Of a DNA stretch of 64,000 nt, positions 29,345 to 38,569 are shown one piece after another. This DNA is from Shewanella sp. SR44-3 (GTDB lineage: Bacteria > Pseudomonadota > Gammaproteobacteria > Enterobacterales > Shewanellaceae). The stretch lies in contig NZ_JACJDV010000010.1 in NCBI RefSeq assembly GCF_014163735.1, positions 40,180 to 104,179 of the forward strand, in the 5' to 3' direction. The translations under genes and the position numbers were made by a program. The notes below the pieces were generated by a model. It was not told the DNA's origin and did not search any database. It was given only the letters and a program-made list of their open reading frames with translations. Numbering within the stretch: position 1 is the stretch's first letter; each line of letters opens with the position of its first letter.

Positions 29345-29794
29345 TTAATCGATATAGAATTTCTGTTTAAACTTAACCGAAGTATTAAGCTTTGTATTGT
29401 ATTTAATTGAAATGTCGAAGTTGATCTCTTGGTCATCACGGTATGGCACTTGCGCTATGTAGTAAATTGAATCACCTTCTCTGATTTCTTTAAACTCAAG
29501 ATCAATGCGGGCGTCTAATAAGTTGTTGGCAATTCCTGATATCTCCACCGCCACGGCTGGCATGCCTTCTTGGCTAGTATCAAGCACGGTAATGTTAACT
29601 AAGCCTGTATAGCTACTGCGCTCTATGCCATAAGTTTTAGCTATGGTTGGGGTAATAAAGGTACTGCTAAGAGCCATGTAATGGATATCGTAATTACCGA
29701 CTTTTTGTTTTTGCTCTGCATTGGCTAGGCCTGAAAAACTGATACTTATCAGTATTAACACTAATGCGGCCAAGCGGAATAGGGGATTTAGCAT
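29345..29794 (-). CDS. Exported DUF4426 family protein
   Basis: The 149-residue protein has a signal peptide (LVLILISISFSGLANA^EQK) followed by a compact beta-rich domain with KVGNYDIHYMALSSTFI and PTIAKTYGIERS, the conserved start of DUF4426. The function is unknown. It lies between yggT and rdgB on the same strand, with about 180 bases from yggT that include a strong inverted repeat. The 29240-29344 gap holds short repeated CTAACAGTTAACAACTAACAG sequence and nothing gene-like. Confidence 0.85.
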   Translation of the reverse strand: MLNPLFRLAALVLILISISFSGLANAEQKQKVGNYDIHYMALSSTFITPTIAKTYGIERSSYTGLVNITVLDTSQEGMPAVAVEISGIANNLLDARIDLEFKEIREGDSIYYIAQVPYRDDQEINFDISIKYNTKLNTSVKFKQKFYID

Positions 29795-29920
29795 TTGTGG
29801 TGTCCTCGTTGAGTCTCTGGCCTGAATGGCCTAGGGAACGGATCATAAATTGAGTATAGGCTAAGGCCGTATATTGAGCATGAAACTTAATGTTTGCAGC
29901 TGGCATTAAGGAACATAATT

Positions 29921-29959
29921 GCTTGTACGCCATATATTGATAATTTATGGCGTACAAGC
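29921..29959. other. Perfect 14-bp inverted repeat between yggT and the DUF4426 gene
   Basis: GCTTGTACGCCATA and TATGGCGTACAAGC flank an 11-base spacer. No T tract follows on either strand, so termination is unlikely. It may be an mRNA processing or stabilising hairpin, or a dimeric protein site. Confidence 0.55.
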
Positions 29960-29975
29960 ATGCTGTCATTACTAA

Positions 29976-30530
29976 CTAGATGATGGCCCAAAATGGCACG
30001 TATTGGGCGAGCAACATATTTAAAAAATTAAGTCCGATAATGACAAACATCACAGATAAATCTAACCCACCCATAGGAGGAATGATGCGACGTACTGGGG
30101 CTAAAACTGGCTCAGTTAATTGAGTCATCATCATAACAATTGGATTATGACCTTGATTGAACCAGCTTAATAATGCGCGAATGAGAATAAGCCAGAACAG
30201 TAATACTCCGGCTTCTTTGACAACTGACACCAGAGAGAATAACAACAGAGTCAGAATTTCAATGGTCGCACCGGCAAGCAGAGTAAGTACTAACATTTTC
30301 ACCAACACCACCAAAAAAGCCAACACAATAGAGGCGGTATCTATGCTACCCAATGAAGGCAGGATTCTGCGCATAGGGGCTAAGATAGGGTGGGTGGCTT
30401 TAACGATAAATTGGCTGAATGGGTTGTAAAAATCGGCCTTGGCCCACTGGAGCCAAAAGCGCAAAATAACAACCATTAAATAAAGATCGAACAGGGTGGT
30501 GATCAAAAAACTCATTGCATTCATGTTCAT
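29976..30530 (-). CDS. yggT: YggT family inner-membrane protein
   Basis: The 184-residue integral membrane protein contains two YGGT units, each with a hydrophobic helix pair followed by an amphipathic P-x-L-x-P-(M/V)-R-R-I-(L/I)-P stretch (HPILAPMRRILPSLG and EPVLAPVRRIIPPMGG). The internal duplication is plain. YggT proteins have been connected with cell-envelope or osmotic functions but lack a firm biochemical role. It follows proC on the same strand. Confidence 0.93.
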   Translation of the reverse strand: MNMNAMSFLITTLFDLYLMVVILRFWLQWAKADFYNPFSQFIVKATHPILAPMRRILPSLGSIDTASIVLAFLVVLVKMLVLTLLAGATIEILTLLLFSLVSVVKEAGVLLFWLILIRALLSWFNQGHNPIVMMMTQLTEPVLAPVRRIIPPMGGLDLSVMFVIIGLNFLNMLLAQYVPFWAII

Positions 30531-30668
30531 GTGCCTTAGTTGTTGTAGCTATGGAGCGTTAGTTGCTTGAAATTGGAGATTAACGATTAAACATTACACT
30601 TGATTGTGCACGGTTCACCCCGTCAGATAAATGATATTTTATCTGACGGGGCACACATATTGAGTTAT

Positions 30669-31487
30669 TTAAAATGTTTTAGCCATTTCATCGGCTCGAT
30701 TAATGCAATTCACCATTGCCTGTTTAACTAAGCCGCGAATATCTCCGCGCTCAAAAGTGGCTAAAGCTTCCGCGGTTGTGCCGCCTTTTGAGGTCACGTT
30801 TGTTCTAAGGGTTGCAGGGCTTAAATCTTGGTTATGAACTATCATTTGCGCCGCACCAAGGGCGGCTTGCTCGGCCAATAGTCGTGACTTTGTTTCATCC
30901 ATACCTAAGGCAACACCAGCTTCAATCATGGATTCAACAAATAAGAAAAAATATGCTGGTGAACTGCCAGCCAGAGCTATGACTAAATTAAGCTCAGCTT
31001 CTTTGTCTACCCACATGACTTTGCCGCCCGTTTTCATCAAAGTTTCTGCTAACTGCTTTTGCTCATCATTGACGTTTGCTACGGCGAAAAGCCCTGTCAT
31101 GCCATGGCCGATTTGAGTCGGGGTATTTGGCATGCAGCGGATCAAGCGCACTTTTTGCTTAAAGTAGTCATCATAGCGATTTGCCGTGATGCCTGCTGCG
31201 ATAGTGATCACTAGCTTACCGTTTAAGTCCAAGGATTGCAGCGCCTCACACACTTGCTGCATCAGCTGAGGTTTAACACCTAACACTATCACATCGCACT
31301 CTTTTGCTGTGGCGAGGTTATCGTTGGACACCTTAATATTAAAGTCAGTGACCATGGCATCGAGTTTGCTTTGGCTTGGATTGGTGGCGTAAATCAATTG
31401 TGATGGGTAGCCATGTGTTACTAGGCCGCTGACGATACTGCGGGTCATGTTGCCGGCGCCGATAAAACAGATTTTTGCTTGTGTCAT
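30669..31487 (-). CDS. proC: Pyrroline-5-carboxylate reductase
   Basis: ProC makes proline from pyrroline-5-carboxylate using NADPH. The start at 31487 gives 272 residues, close to the E. coli length; a TTG four codons earlier is possible. Visible motifs are the Rossmann loop CFIGAGNMTRSIVSGL, VLGVKPQ (about 73), IRCMPNTP (about 117) and TSKGGTTAEAL (about 240). It lies between yggS and yggT, the order seen widely in gammaproteobacteria. Confidence 0.96.
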   Translation of the reverse strand: MTQAKICFIGAGNMTRSIVSGLVTHGYPSQLIYATNPSQSKLDAMVTDFNIKVSNDNLATAKECDVIVLGVKPQLMQQVCEALQSLDLNGKLVITIAAGITANRYDDYFKQKVRLIRCMPNTPTQIGHGMTGLFAVANVNDEQKQLAETLMKTGGKVMWVDKEAELNLVIALAGSSPAYFFLFVESMIEAGVALGMDETKSRLLAEQAALGAAQMIVHNQDLSPATLRTNVTSKGGTTAEALATFERGDIRGLVKQAMVNCINRADEMAKTF

Positions 31488-31658
31488 GTTGGTTCCCAAT
31501 GGGTTAAAAAGGCTGCGCTGTTTAATCAGCTGAGATAAAGAAGCCCTTGGTTCAAAAATGTAAACAATCGGCCCTTAAATGAGTGCGCATTAAAACTGGC
31601 GCATATCAAAATCAGTAAACACTAAAATCCGTGTGCATCAAAGCTTGTACCTAGCAGA

Positions 31659-32366
31659 CTAGCGAGCCCCAAAAATGGCGCTGCCGATCCTTACCATGGT
31701 TGAGCCGTGAGCGATGGCAAGACCGAGATCGTCACTCATGCCCATAGAAAGTGTGTCTAGCTGAGGATAAGTTTGCTTAAGTGTATCAAAACATGCCTTA
31801 AGTTGGCTAAATTCCTTTGAAAGTTCAGCTTGTGCTTGTGTAATATTATCAAAATTAGCTTGCTGGCTGGGGATAGCCATTATCCCCCGTAACCTCAGGT
31901 TTGGCATTGCTGCGATGGCGCTAGCAAGTTGCGCCACTTCAATGAGACCTACGCCAGCTTTACTGTCTTCACCGCTAATATTGACTTGAATGCACACATT
32001 CAAAGGCGGCTTATCTGCTGGGCGCTGCTCTTGTAACCGCTGGGCAATTTTTTCTCGAGAAACTGTATGCAGCCAATCAAAATTCTCAGCAATAATGCGG
32101 GTTTTATTTGATTGTAGCGGGCCGATAAAGTGCCATTCAATATCAGGATAGTTTGGGGTTAACTTAATAACTTTCTGTTGGCCTTCTTGAACGTAATTTT
32201 CACCAAAACTGCGTTGACCTGCCTGGTAGGCTTCGATGATGTCACTCACGGGTTTGGTCTTACTCACGGCGAGAAGATTAACGCTTTGATGAGGGCGATG
32301 ATGTTCTTGTTCAGCTTGCGCTATTCTGAACTGGGCGAGCTTGAGTCTGTCTGCTATTGTTGTCAT
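31659..32366 (-). CDS. yggS: PLP homeostasis protein YggS
   Basis: YggS binds pyridoxal 5'-phosphate and buffers its supply. From the ATG at 32366 it is 235 residues. LLAVSKTKP carries the PLP Lys (about residue 34), followed by FGENYVQEG, WHFIGPLQSNK and the C-terminal SMGMSDDLGLAIAHGSTMVRIG phosphate-binding segment typical of the family. The start is only 34 bases from the divergent pilT start, so their promoters must overlap or lie within the genes. Confidence 0.95.
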   Translation of the reverse strand: MTTIADRLKLAQFRIAQAEQEHHRPHQSVNLLAVSKTKPVSDIIEAYQAGQRSFGENYVQEGQQKVIKLTPNYPDIEWHFIGPLQSNKTRIIAENFDWLHTVSREKIAQRLQEQRPADKPPLNVCIQVNISGEDSKAGVGLIEVAQLASAIAAMPNLRLRGIMAIPSQQANFDNITQAQAELSKEFSQLKACFDTLKQTYPQLDTLSMGMSDDLGLAIAHGSTMVRIGSAIFGAR

Positions 32367-32400
32367 ATATTTATTATTGCTTGAATGGATGTTTATCACG

Positions 32401-33438
32401 ATGGAAATTACTGAATTATTAGCCTTTAGCGTCAAACACAAGGCTTCAGATCTGCATTTATCAGCTGGCGTAGCACCTATGATCCGCGTCGATGGCGAAG
32501 TCAGAAAAATTAATCTGCCAGCACTGGATCACCAAGGCGTTCACAGCCTAGTGTACGATATAATGAACGATAAACAACGCAAAGACTATGAAGAGCACCT
32601 AGAAATTGATTTTTCATTTGAAGTGCCTAATTTAGCCCGTTTTCGTGTCAATGCTTTTAACCAGTCGCGGGGTGCGGGCGCAGTGTTTCGTACCATTCCC
32701 AGTGATATTTTATCCCTTGAGCAACTAGGCGCACCTGAAATATTTAAAAAAATCGCCAGCTTCCCACGTGGCTTAGTGTTGGTGACGGGCCCTACAGGTT
32801 CAGGTAAATCAACCACCTTGGCGGCCATGGTGGATTATGTGAATGAGAACCGTCATGACCACATATTAACCATTGAAGATCCTATCGAATTTGTGCATCA
32901 AAACAAGCAATGTTTGATTAACCAACGTGAAGTCCACAAGCATACTCACAGCTTTAATGCGGCGCTACGTTCGGCACTACGTGAAGATCCCGATGTTATT
33001 TTGGTGGGGGAAATGCGTGATTTAGAGACCATTCGTTTAGCGATGACCGCAGCGGAAACTGGTCATTTAGTGTTTGGTACCTTGCACACCACTTCAGCGG
33101 CAAAAACCATTGACCGTGTGGTTGATGTATTCCCAGCAGGTGAAAAAGACATGGTGCGCACTATGCTGTCTGAATCATTGCAGGCGGTTATTTCGCAAAC
33201 CTTGATCAAGAAAATTGGCGGAGGCCGAGTTGCCGCCCATGAAATTATGATGGGCACACCAGCGATTCGTAACCTTATTCGTGAAGATAAAGTGGCGCAA
33301 ATGTACTCGGCAATTCAAACAGGGATGTCTCATGGCATGCAAACCTTGGAGCAAAGTTTACAAGTGTTAGTGAATCGTGGCCTTATTACTCGTGAAGACG
33401 CTATGTCTAAGAGCTCAAACAAACAAGCCAACTTCTAA
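32401..33438 (+). CDS. pilT: Type IV pilus retraction ATPase PilT
   Basis: PilT is a hexameric inner-membrane-associated ATPase that depolymerises the pilus. From ATG 32401 it has 345 residues, the normal length. Motifs include ASDLHLSAG (N-terminal), Walker A GPTGSGKSTT (about 133), the Asp box TIEDPIEF, Walker B PDVILVGEMRD, the His box GTLHTTSAAKTIDR and the PilT-specific AIRNLIRE (about 288). It is followed at once by pilU and partners the pilin operon at the left of the window. Confidence 0.97.
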   Translation: MEITELLAFSVKHKASDLHLSAGVAPMIRVDGEVRKINLPALDHQGVHSLVYDIMNDKQRKDYEEHLEIDFSFEVPNLARFRVNAFNQSRGAGAVFRTIPSDILSLEQLGAPEIFKKIASFPRGLVLVTGPTGSGKSTTLAAMVDYVNENRHDHILTIEDPIEFVHQNKQCLINQREVHKHTHSFNAALRSALREDPDVILVGEMRDLETIRLAMTAAETGHLVFGTLHTTSAAKTIDRVVDVFPAGEKDMVRTMLSESLQAVISQTLIKKIGGGRVAAHEIMMGTPAIRNLIREDKVAQMYSAIQTGMSHGMQTLEQSLQVLVNRGLITREDAMSKSSNKQANF

Positions 33439-33448
33439 GGAAAGTCTT

Positions 33449-34561
33449 ATGGATGTTATTCCTTTTTTAAAAGTCATGGTGGAGCGTAAAGCCTCGGATC
33501 TGTTTATTACCGCAGGGTTTCCACCGAGTGCGAAAATTGATGGTGAGTTACGCCCATTAACAGAAGAGAAGCTTAACCCAGCGCAATCCTTGGCATTTGT
33601 CGAAGCCTTGATGACAGAGGTGCAGAAAAAGGAGTTTCACGACACCAGTGAATGTAACTTTGCTTTTGCGGAAAAAGACTTGGGCCGTTTTCGTGTTAGT
33701 GCTTTTTGGCAGCGGGAATCTGCAGGCTGCGTAATGCGCCGCATTGAAACTAAAATTCCAGAGGTAGATGATTTAAAACTCCCCCCCATTTTAAAAGATT
33801 TAGTCATGAGCAAACGTGGCCTTATCATCATGGTGGGCGGTACTGGGACTGGTAAGTCGACTTCACTTGCCGCTTTGGTCGGTTATCGCAATGCCAACTC
33901 TCGCGGGCATATTCTTACCATAGAAGATCCGGTGGAATTTGTTCACGATCATAGACGTAGCATTATCACTCAACGCGAAGTGGGCATAGATACTGAATCC
34001 TTTGATGCTGCCCTGAAAAGCTCATTACGCCAAGCGCCAGATGTCATTCTTATTGGTGAAATTCGCAGTCAAGAAACCATGGAGTTTGCACTGTCTTTTG
34101 CAGAAACCGGCCACCTGTGTATGGCCACTTTGCACGCAAATAATGCTAACCAAGCGCTGGATCGCATTATGCACTTGGTACCTGAAAGCAAACATCATCA
34201 ATTGCTGTTCGATTTGTCACTTAACCTGCGCGGTATTGTTGCACAGCAATTAGTGGCAAAATCTGATGGTAGCGGGCGCCGTGCAGCCATCGAAGTGCTG
34301 ATCAACACGCCTAGGGTATCGAGCATTATCGCCAAAAATGAGCTGCACTTACTCAAAGAAACCATGGCTAAATCTAATGAGCAAGGGATGCAGACTTTTG
34401 ATCAAGCGTTACTTAAGTTGTACGCAGAGGGTGAAATTAGCTATGCCGATGCCTTGCATCACGCCGATTCACCAAACGATTTACGCTTGATGATTAAACT
34501 GCAAAATAATGAAACTGGCGGCAGTGGTTTGATGGACGGCGTGACCTTGAACATGGATTAA
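33449..34561 (+). CDS. pilU: Type IV pilus accessory retraction ATPase PilU
   Basis: The 370-residue PilT paralogue begins ten bases after pilT with a good AAGGAAAG ribosome site. It has Walker A GGTGTGKSTS, TIEDPVEF, PDVILIGEIRS and ATLHANNANQALDR, but the AIRNLIRE signature of PilT is replaced by VSSIIAKN, as expected for PilU. PilU works with PilT to give force for retraction. The protein has a longer C-terminal tail than PilT. Confidence 0.96.
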   Translation: MDVIPFLKVMVERKASDLFITAGFPPSAKIDGELRPLTEEKLNPAQSLAFVEALMTEVQKKEFHDTSECNFAFAEKDLGRFRVSAFWQRESAGCVMRRIETKIPEVDDLKLPPILKDLVMSKRGLIIMVGGTGTGKSTSLAALVGYRNANSRGHILTIEDPVEFVHDHRRSIITQREVGIDTESFDAALKSSLRQAPDVILIGEIRSQETMEFALSFAETGHLCMATLHANNANQALDRIMHLVPESKHHQLLFDLSLNLRGIVAQQLVAKSDGSGRRAAIEVLINTPRVSSIIAKNELHLLKETMAKSNEQGMQTFDQALLKLYAEGEISYADALHHADSPNDLRLMIKLQNNETGGSGLMDGVTLNMD

Positions 34562-34628
34562 GCATGGATTAGCTTAAGCCTATAAGTGTTGGCTTATCAA
34601 GGACAGCATAGGCGGGTTATCTCAATAT

Positions 34629-34657
34629 AAAAGATCATTCAGCTGAATGATCTTTTT
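34629..34657 (+). terminator. Terminator after pilTU
   Basis: A perfect palindrome AAAGATCATTCAG / CTGAATGATCTTT followed by T residues, 68 bases after the pilU stop. Confidence 0.88.
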
Positions 34658-34706
34658 TGTTTATTCAATATGATACTATGACAAAAATGCTTTATTGGAG
34701 CTCGAT

Positions 34707-35363
34707 ATGTCGTTTATTTCACCTTGTTTATCAGATCTGAAATCTTGTTTTAGCCTTGCTTATCTGCGAGTAAAACTGTGCTTATTGGCGATCATGCCAA
34801 CGGCTTTTTTGTTGATGGTTTCTCCTGCTGCATGGGCTGATAACCAAGCGATTGTTGAAACCGCCCCAGCACCGATATGTCCTGAATATTTAAATGTTAA
34901 GGCGAGAAAATTACATTCAGATAAAATTATTGACTTGTGTGAGCTCACTCAAGGTAAAGCGGTATTAATCGTAAATACTGCCAGTAATTGTGGTTTCACC
35001 CCGCAATTTAAGGCCTTGGAAGCGCTTCATCAAGAGTATCAGGCACAAGGTTTAGTGGTGATAGGCTTTCCATCAGATGATTTCTTTCAAGAAGAAAATG
35101 ATGAAGCTAAAACCGCAGACGTCTGTTTTCTTAATTATGGCGTCAGCTTTACCATGTTGGCGACCTCTGCGGTGAGAGGTAGTGATGTTAACTCAGTGTT
35201 TAAGTACTTAGCGGATAAAAGCGCTAGTCCAAAATGGAACTTTTATAAGTATCTTGTTAGCCCTGATGGCAGCAAGGTGCTGCAGTTCAACTCCCGAGTT
35301 AAACCTGACAGCATTGAGCTTAATCAGGCGATAAAAAAGGTATTAACAAGCGTGAAAAGCTAA
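34707..35363 (+). CDS. Exported glutathione peroxidase-like protein
   Basis: The 218-residue protein has an N-terminal hydrophobic segment ending in AAWADNQ, consistent with export, followed by a thioredoxin-fold glutathione peroxidase domain. The peroxidatic Cys is in NTASNCGFTPQF (about 99), and the WNFYKYLV motif (about 187) supplies Trp/Asn. The usual N-x-F-G-x-Q-E-P segment is altered to GFPSDDFFQEE but keeps Gln. Members reduce peroxides with thioredoxin or glutathione. A periplasmic location is uncommon and is inferred from the leader. It is a single-gene unit. Confidence 0.82.
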   Translation: MSFISPCLSDLKSCFSLAYLRVKLCLLAIMPTAFLLMVSPAAWADNQAIVETAPAPICPEYLNVKARKLHSDKIIDLCELTQGKAVLIVNTASNCGFTPQFKALEALHQEYQAQGLVVIGFPSDDFFQEENDEAKTADVCFLNYGVSFTMLATSAVRGSDVNSVFKYLADKSASPKWNFYKYLVSPDGSKVLQFNSRVKPDSIELNQAIKKVLTSVKS

Positions 35364-35374
35364 TGTAGGCTGAA

Positions 35375-35400
35375 GTGGTGAGTGGTGAGTGGTGAGTGGT
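35375..35400 (+). repeat. Tandem GTGGTGA heptamers
   Basis: Nearly four copies of GTGGTGA in a row, just after the peroxidase stop and 48 bases before hemH. A possible slippage hot spot. Confidence 0.8.
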
Positions 35401-35448
35401 TCGTGGGTTAATGGTTAATAGTGAGTTGTATATTTTAGATTAAGTGAG

Positions 35449-36507
35449 ATGGAGAATATTTTGGCTAAAGTGAGTGGTTTATCCAAAGAGTTGGGTCATA
35501 CACAAAGAAATAAGACGGGGGTGTTGCTGGTTAATTTAGGCACCCCAGAGGCGCCTACAACCAGTGCTGTTAGAGCCTATCTTGCCGAGTTTTTAAAGGA
35601 CCCTAGGGTGATAGAAATCCCAAGGCTTGTGTGGTTAATTATTCTTCATGGGATTATTTTACGCATACGTCCGGCAAAATCTGCAGCCTTGTATCAGAAA
35701 ATTTGGACCGAAGCTGGCTCGCCTCTACTGGCCATCAGCGAGCGTCAACAAGTCAAATTACAAACTTACTTGAATGAACACCAGTTGACCGATAAAAATG
35801 GTCAAGCTGTGAGCGTGCACTTAGCCATGCGTTATGGCTCGCCATCAATAAAGCACACTATGCTTGAAATGCACCAGTCTGGTATTGATAACCTCGTAGT
35901 ATTGCCCTTGTATCCACAATATGCAGCGCCCACCACTGCATCAGTATTTGATGCAATAGCCGATACATTAAAACAGTGGCGCTATTTGCCATCACTGCAT
36001 TTTATTCATACCTATCATGATAATAGTGACTATATCGCAGCGTTATTTTCATCTATCAAAGCCGACTTTAACGCCAACGGCATACCAGAGCGCTTAGTCC
36101 TGAGTTATCACGGCATGCCCGAGCGTAACCTGCATCTTGGGGACCCTTATTATTGCTTTTGCATGAAAACCACACGTCTAGTAGTAGAAAAGATGCAGCA
36201 GCAAGGGATTGATATTGCTAGTGAAGCTGTGATCACCAGCTTTCAATCACGTTTTGGCAAAGCTAAATGGTTACAACCCTATACCGATGTCACCTTAGAA
36301 AAACTCGCTTTAGAAGGGGTGCGTGATATTGCGATAGCCTGCCCTGCATTCAGTGCTGACTGCTTAGAAACCTTAGAGGAAATTGAGCAGGAAAATCGAG
36401 AAGTGTTTATTCACGCCGGCGGTCAGTCGTTTCGCTACATCAGTGCATTAAATGATAATGATGACCACATAATGATGATGGCAAATTTGGTTAAACCATA
36501 TCTTTAA
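35449..36507 (+). CDS. hemH: Ferrochelatase
   Basis: HemH inserts Fe(II) into protoporphyrin IX, the last step of heme synthesis. The 352-residue protein shows GVLLVNLGTPEAPTTSAVR (about 25), the metal-site His in LSYHGMPERN (about 220), the CFCMKTTRL segment (about 238) and the acidic ECLETLEEIEQE-type stretch (DCLETLEEIEQE, about 305). The short N-terminal extension before the core makes the exact start uncertain (ATG 35449 or TTG 35461). Confidence 0.95.
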   Translation: MENILAKVSGLSKELGHTQRNKTGVLLVNLGTPEAPTTSAVRAYLAEFLKDPRVIEIPRLVWLIILHGIILRIRPAKSAALYQKIWTEAGSPLLAISERQQVKLQTYLNEHQLTDKNGQAVSVHLAMRYGSPSIKHTMLEMHQSGIDNLVVLPLYPQYAAPTTASVFDAIADTLKQWRYLPSLHFIHTYHDNSDYIAALFSSIKADFNANGIPERLVLSYHGMPERNLHLGDPYYCFCMKTTRLVVEKMQQQGIDIASEAVITSFQSRFGKAKWLQPYTDVTLEKLALEGVRDIAIACPAFSADCLETLEEIEQENREVFIHAGGQSFRYISALNDNDDHIMMMANLVKPYL

Positions 36508-36509
36508 AG

Positions 36510-36780
36510 GCAGGGCGCTACGCTGCTAGATTCTAGGAATAAAGCAAGATTACGGACTACGGAACGCTGCGCTTACGGATAATGGAAAATCGGTAATCTG
36601 TAGCCCGCAGGGCGTTCGGTAGTCACGAAGTGGCGTGCGTTTTCTAAACCTAGGATCTAGAAGGAGCAAAGCGACGTCCTTTGGCGAGCTTGCGAGTTCC
36701 TAGAATCTGATCTTATAACCTAGGATCTAGCAGGACGAAGTCCGCCCTCAGGCGAACTTGTGAGTTCCTAGGATCTAGTT
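36510..36780. repeat. Palindromic repeat cluster after hemH (families A and B)
   Basis: A family-A palindrome (ACGGAACGCTGCGCTTACGGATAA ... GTAGCCCGCAGGGCGTTCGGTAG) is followed by two family-B units (CCTAGGATCTAGAAGG ... GGCGAGCTTGCGAGTTCCTAG). Both families recur at seven further gaps up to 63320. No coding capacity. Confidence 0.8.
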
Positions 36781-36785
36781 CAGTT

Positions 36786-37340
36786 CTAGTTTACTTTTGG
36801 CGGGTAGTTTTTCATCATGGCGCTTATGGCCAGATTAATATTGATGATTTTCTCTTGTGGGGTATCTCTGTCGTTAATCGTGTCTGCGACTGTGCCACGC
36901 CAAACCAGTTTAGCGGTTTTATTATCGATTAAATCTACAATTAAGGTACCAATTTCATATTCTCTAACAACCGTTTGCGTATGCACAGTACCCGCAACGC
37001 CCCAGCGAGGGCCATAAAACGGATTGTAGCCAAAATCCGTGCTAAAGGTGTCGACATCAATTTTCTTATCAACCTTAGTCAGATAATTCACTAATACATC
37101 AGCTTCACTAGCAGGGACTTGCTTAAACCCTCTAAGGGCTAATTCATTTGCCACAGCGAGCTTGACTCTTTGATCCATCAGTCCATCTAAATGGTAGCTG
37201 GTATTGTCAACTTTCTTTTCTACCCATGAATAGCTTTTATATTGCGCAAAGCTAATCTCAGGATCGTAGTCATAACTGGTTGAAAGGCTGGTACATGCCG
37301 TCAAACTAAACAGGGCTGCGGCGATTAAAAGGATTCTCAT
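36786..37340 (-). CDS. DUF4136 family lipoprotein
   Basis: The 184-residue protein has a lipoprotein signal with lipobox LTAC at residues 13-16, followed by the DUF4136 pattern SYDYDPEISFAQYKSYSW (about 21) and a later LIVDLIDNKTAKLVWRGT (about 132). The mature protein is likely an outer-membrane lipoprotein. Function is unknown. It is transcribed toward the hemH-side repeats, with its stop only five bases from the last repeat. Confidence 0.88.
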   Translation of the reverse strand: MRILLIAAALFSLTACTSLSTSYDYDPEISFAQYKSYSWVEKKVDNTSYHLDGLMDQRVKLAVANELALRGFKQVPASEADVLVNYLTKVDKKIDVDTFSTDFGYNPFYGPRWGVAGTVHTQTVVREYEIGTLIVDLIDNKTAKLVWRGTVADTINDRDTPQEKIININLAISAMMKNYPPKVN

Positions 37341-37598
37341 AACTGCTCCAAAATATTAACTCATTGATACATTGTAGAGACATTTGCAGCTTAAAAGTTC
37401 AACTGCAACAAAAGGGGATTACCCCTTAGGAATTTGTATGCTTAACTTACTGTTAATATAGTCTTAATTTTAAAGCTGCGATAGAGTTAGCGTGGATATT
37501 TAATCCCATTTACTATCAAGTTGAAAACATGAGCCATCTGACCATAGGTTTGATAGTATTTGTGAGATAGCGAATATGAACAGAAAAGAGAACATATT

Positions 37599-37928
37599 AT
37601 GAGAGCAGATCCTAATGTTTCCCTCGTCTACAGCACGGACACAGGTCGAATAACCCCAGAGCAAGCTACGCAAGCAGCACCAGAAGGTGATGGCATTGTG
37701 CGTATTCATAAAGACACCAAAGGTCGTAAGGGTAAGGGAGTGAGTGTTATCAAAGGCTTAGGTCTAGATGAAAAAAACCTTAAAGACTTGGCGCAAAAGC
37801 TGAAAAAACAGTGTGGTTGCGGCGGCACAGTGAAAGATTTTTGTATCGAAGTACAAACAGATAATCGCGAGCAGCTTAAAACCTTACTTGAGAAAATGGA
37901 TTTTAAAGTCAAATTAGCCGGTGGTTAG
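37599..37928 (+). CDS. yciH: SUI1/eIF1-like translation factor YciH
   Basis: The 109-residue protein has the SUI1 fold signature: GRKGKGVSVIKGLGL, LKKQCGCGGTVKDFCIEVQ and a final DFKVKLAGG. YciH is a bacterial homologue of eIF1 reported to affect initiation fidelity and stress translation. It is a single gene between the lipoprotein and algH, with about 250 bases of AT-rich upstream sequence. Confidence 0.93.
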   Translation: MRADPNVSLVYSTDTGRITPEQATQAAPEGDGIVRIHKDTKGRKGKGVSVIKGLGLDEKNLKDLAQKLKKQCGCGGTVKDFCIEVQTDNREQLKTLLEKMDFKVKLAGG

Positions 37929-38008
37929 CCCGGTGTGCTAAACCTGTAAAGTAATTCCATAAAGCAATAGCTTCTAAAATAATAGCCCCAAAAGTAATAG
38001 GACTTATA

Positions 38009-38569
38009 ATGGAAAGCCTAAAAGATCATTTGCTTATCGCTATGCCATCCCTAGATGGTTCATTTTTTGAACGGACAGTGATTTATCTGTGTGAACACGA
38101 TGAAAAAGGTGCTATGGGTATTGTTATCAATCGCCCCATTGGTCTTGGGGTCGAAGGTTTGCTCGAACAAATGGGCTTGGATAATGAAGCTAACGCATTG
38201 TTATCAGAGCAAGCTCAAGTCCTGATTGGCGGGCCTGTGCTACCAGAGCGCGGCTTTGTATTACATAGCCCTGAAAAATCTTGGATAAACAGTGAGCCAG
38301 TCAGCGATTACTGCACCTTAACCACTTCAAGAGATATACTTACCGCCATAGGTACTCAGGATGCCCCGAGCCATTTTAAAGTTGCCTTGGGTTATTCTGG
38401 TTGGAGTAAAGATCAATTAGAGCAAGAGCTTGCTGATAATACTTGGCTTACGATTAAAGCCAATGCTGAACTGGTGTTTGATTTAGAACACGATGAGCTT
38501 TGGACCCTTGCTACCAAAGAGCTGGGTTTTGATATTTGGCAGCTATCTAGCCAAACAGGCCATGCTTAA
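38009..38569 (+). CDS. algH: YqgE/AlgH family protein
   Basis: The 186-residue protein shows family motifs [19 protein letters not shown] (about 12), [12 protein letters not shown] (about 34), [13 protein letters not shown] (about 73) and [15 protein letters not shown] (about 125). YqgE/AlgH proteins are cytoplasmic; AlgH influences alginate synthesis in Pseudomonas and the molecular role is unclear. It normally precedes yqgF/ruvX, as here, though a 225-base repeat cluster separates the two. Confidence 0.95.
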   Translation: MESLKDHLLIAMPSLDGSFFERTVIYLCEHDEKGAMGIVINRPIGLGVEGLLEQMGLDNEANALLSEQAQVLIGGPVLPERGFVLHSPEKSWINSEPVSDYCTLTTSRDILTAIGTQDAPSHFKVALGYSGWSKDQLEQELADNTWLTIKANAELVFDLEHDELWTLATKELGFDIWQLSSQTGHA

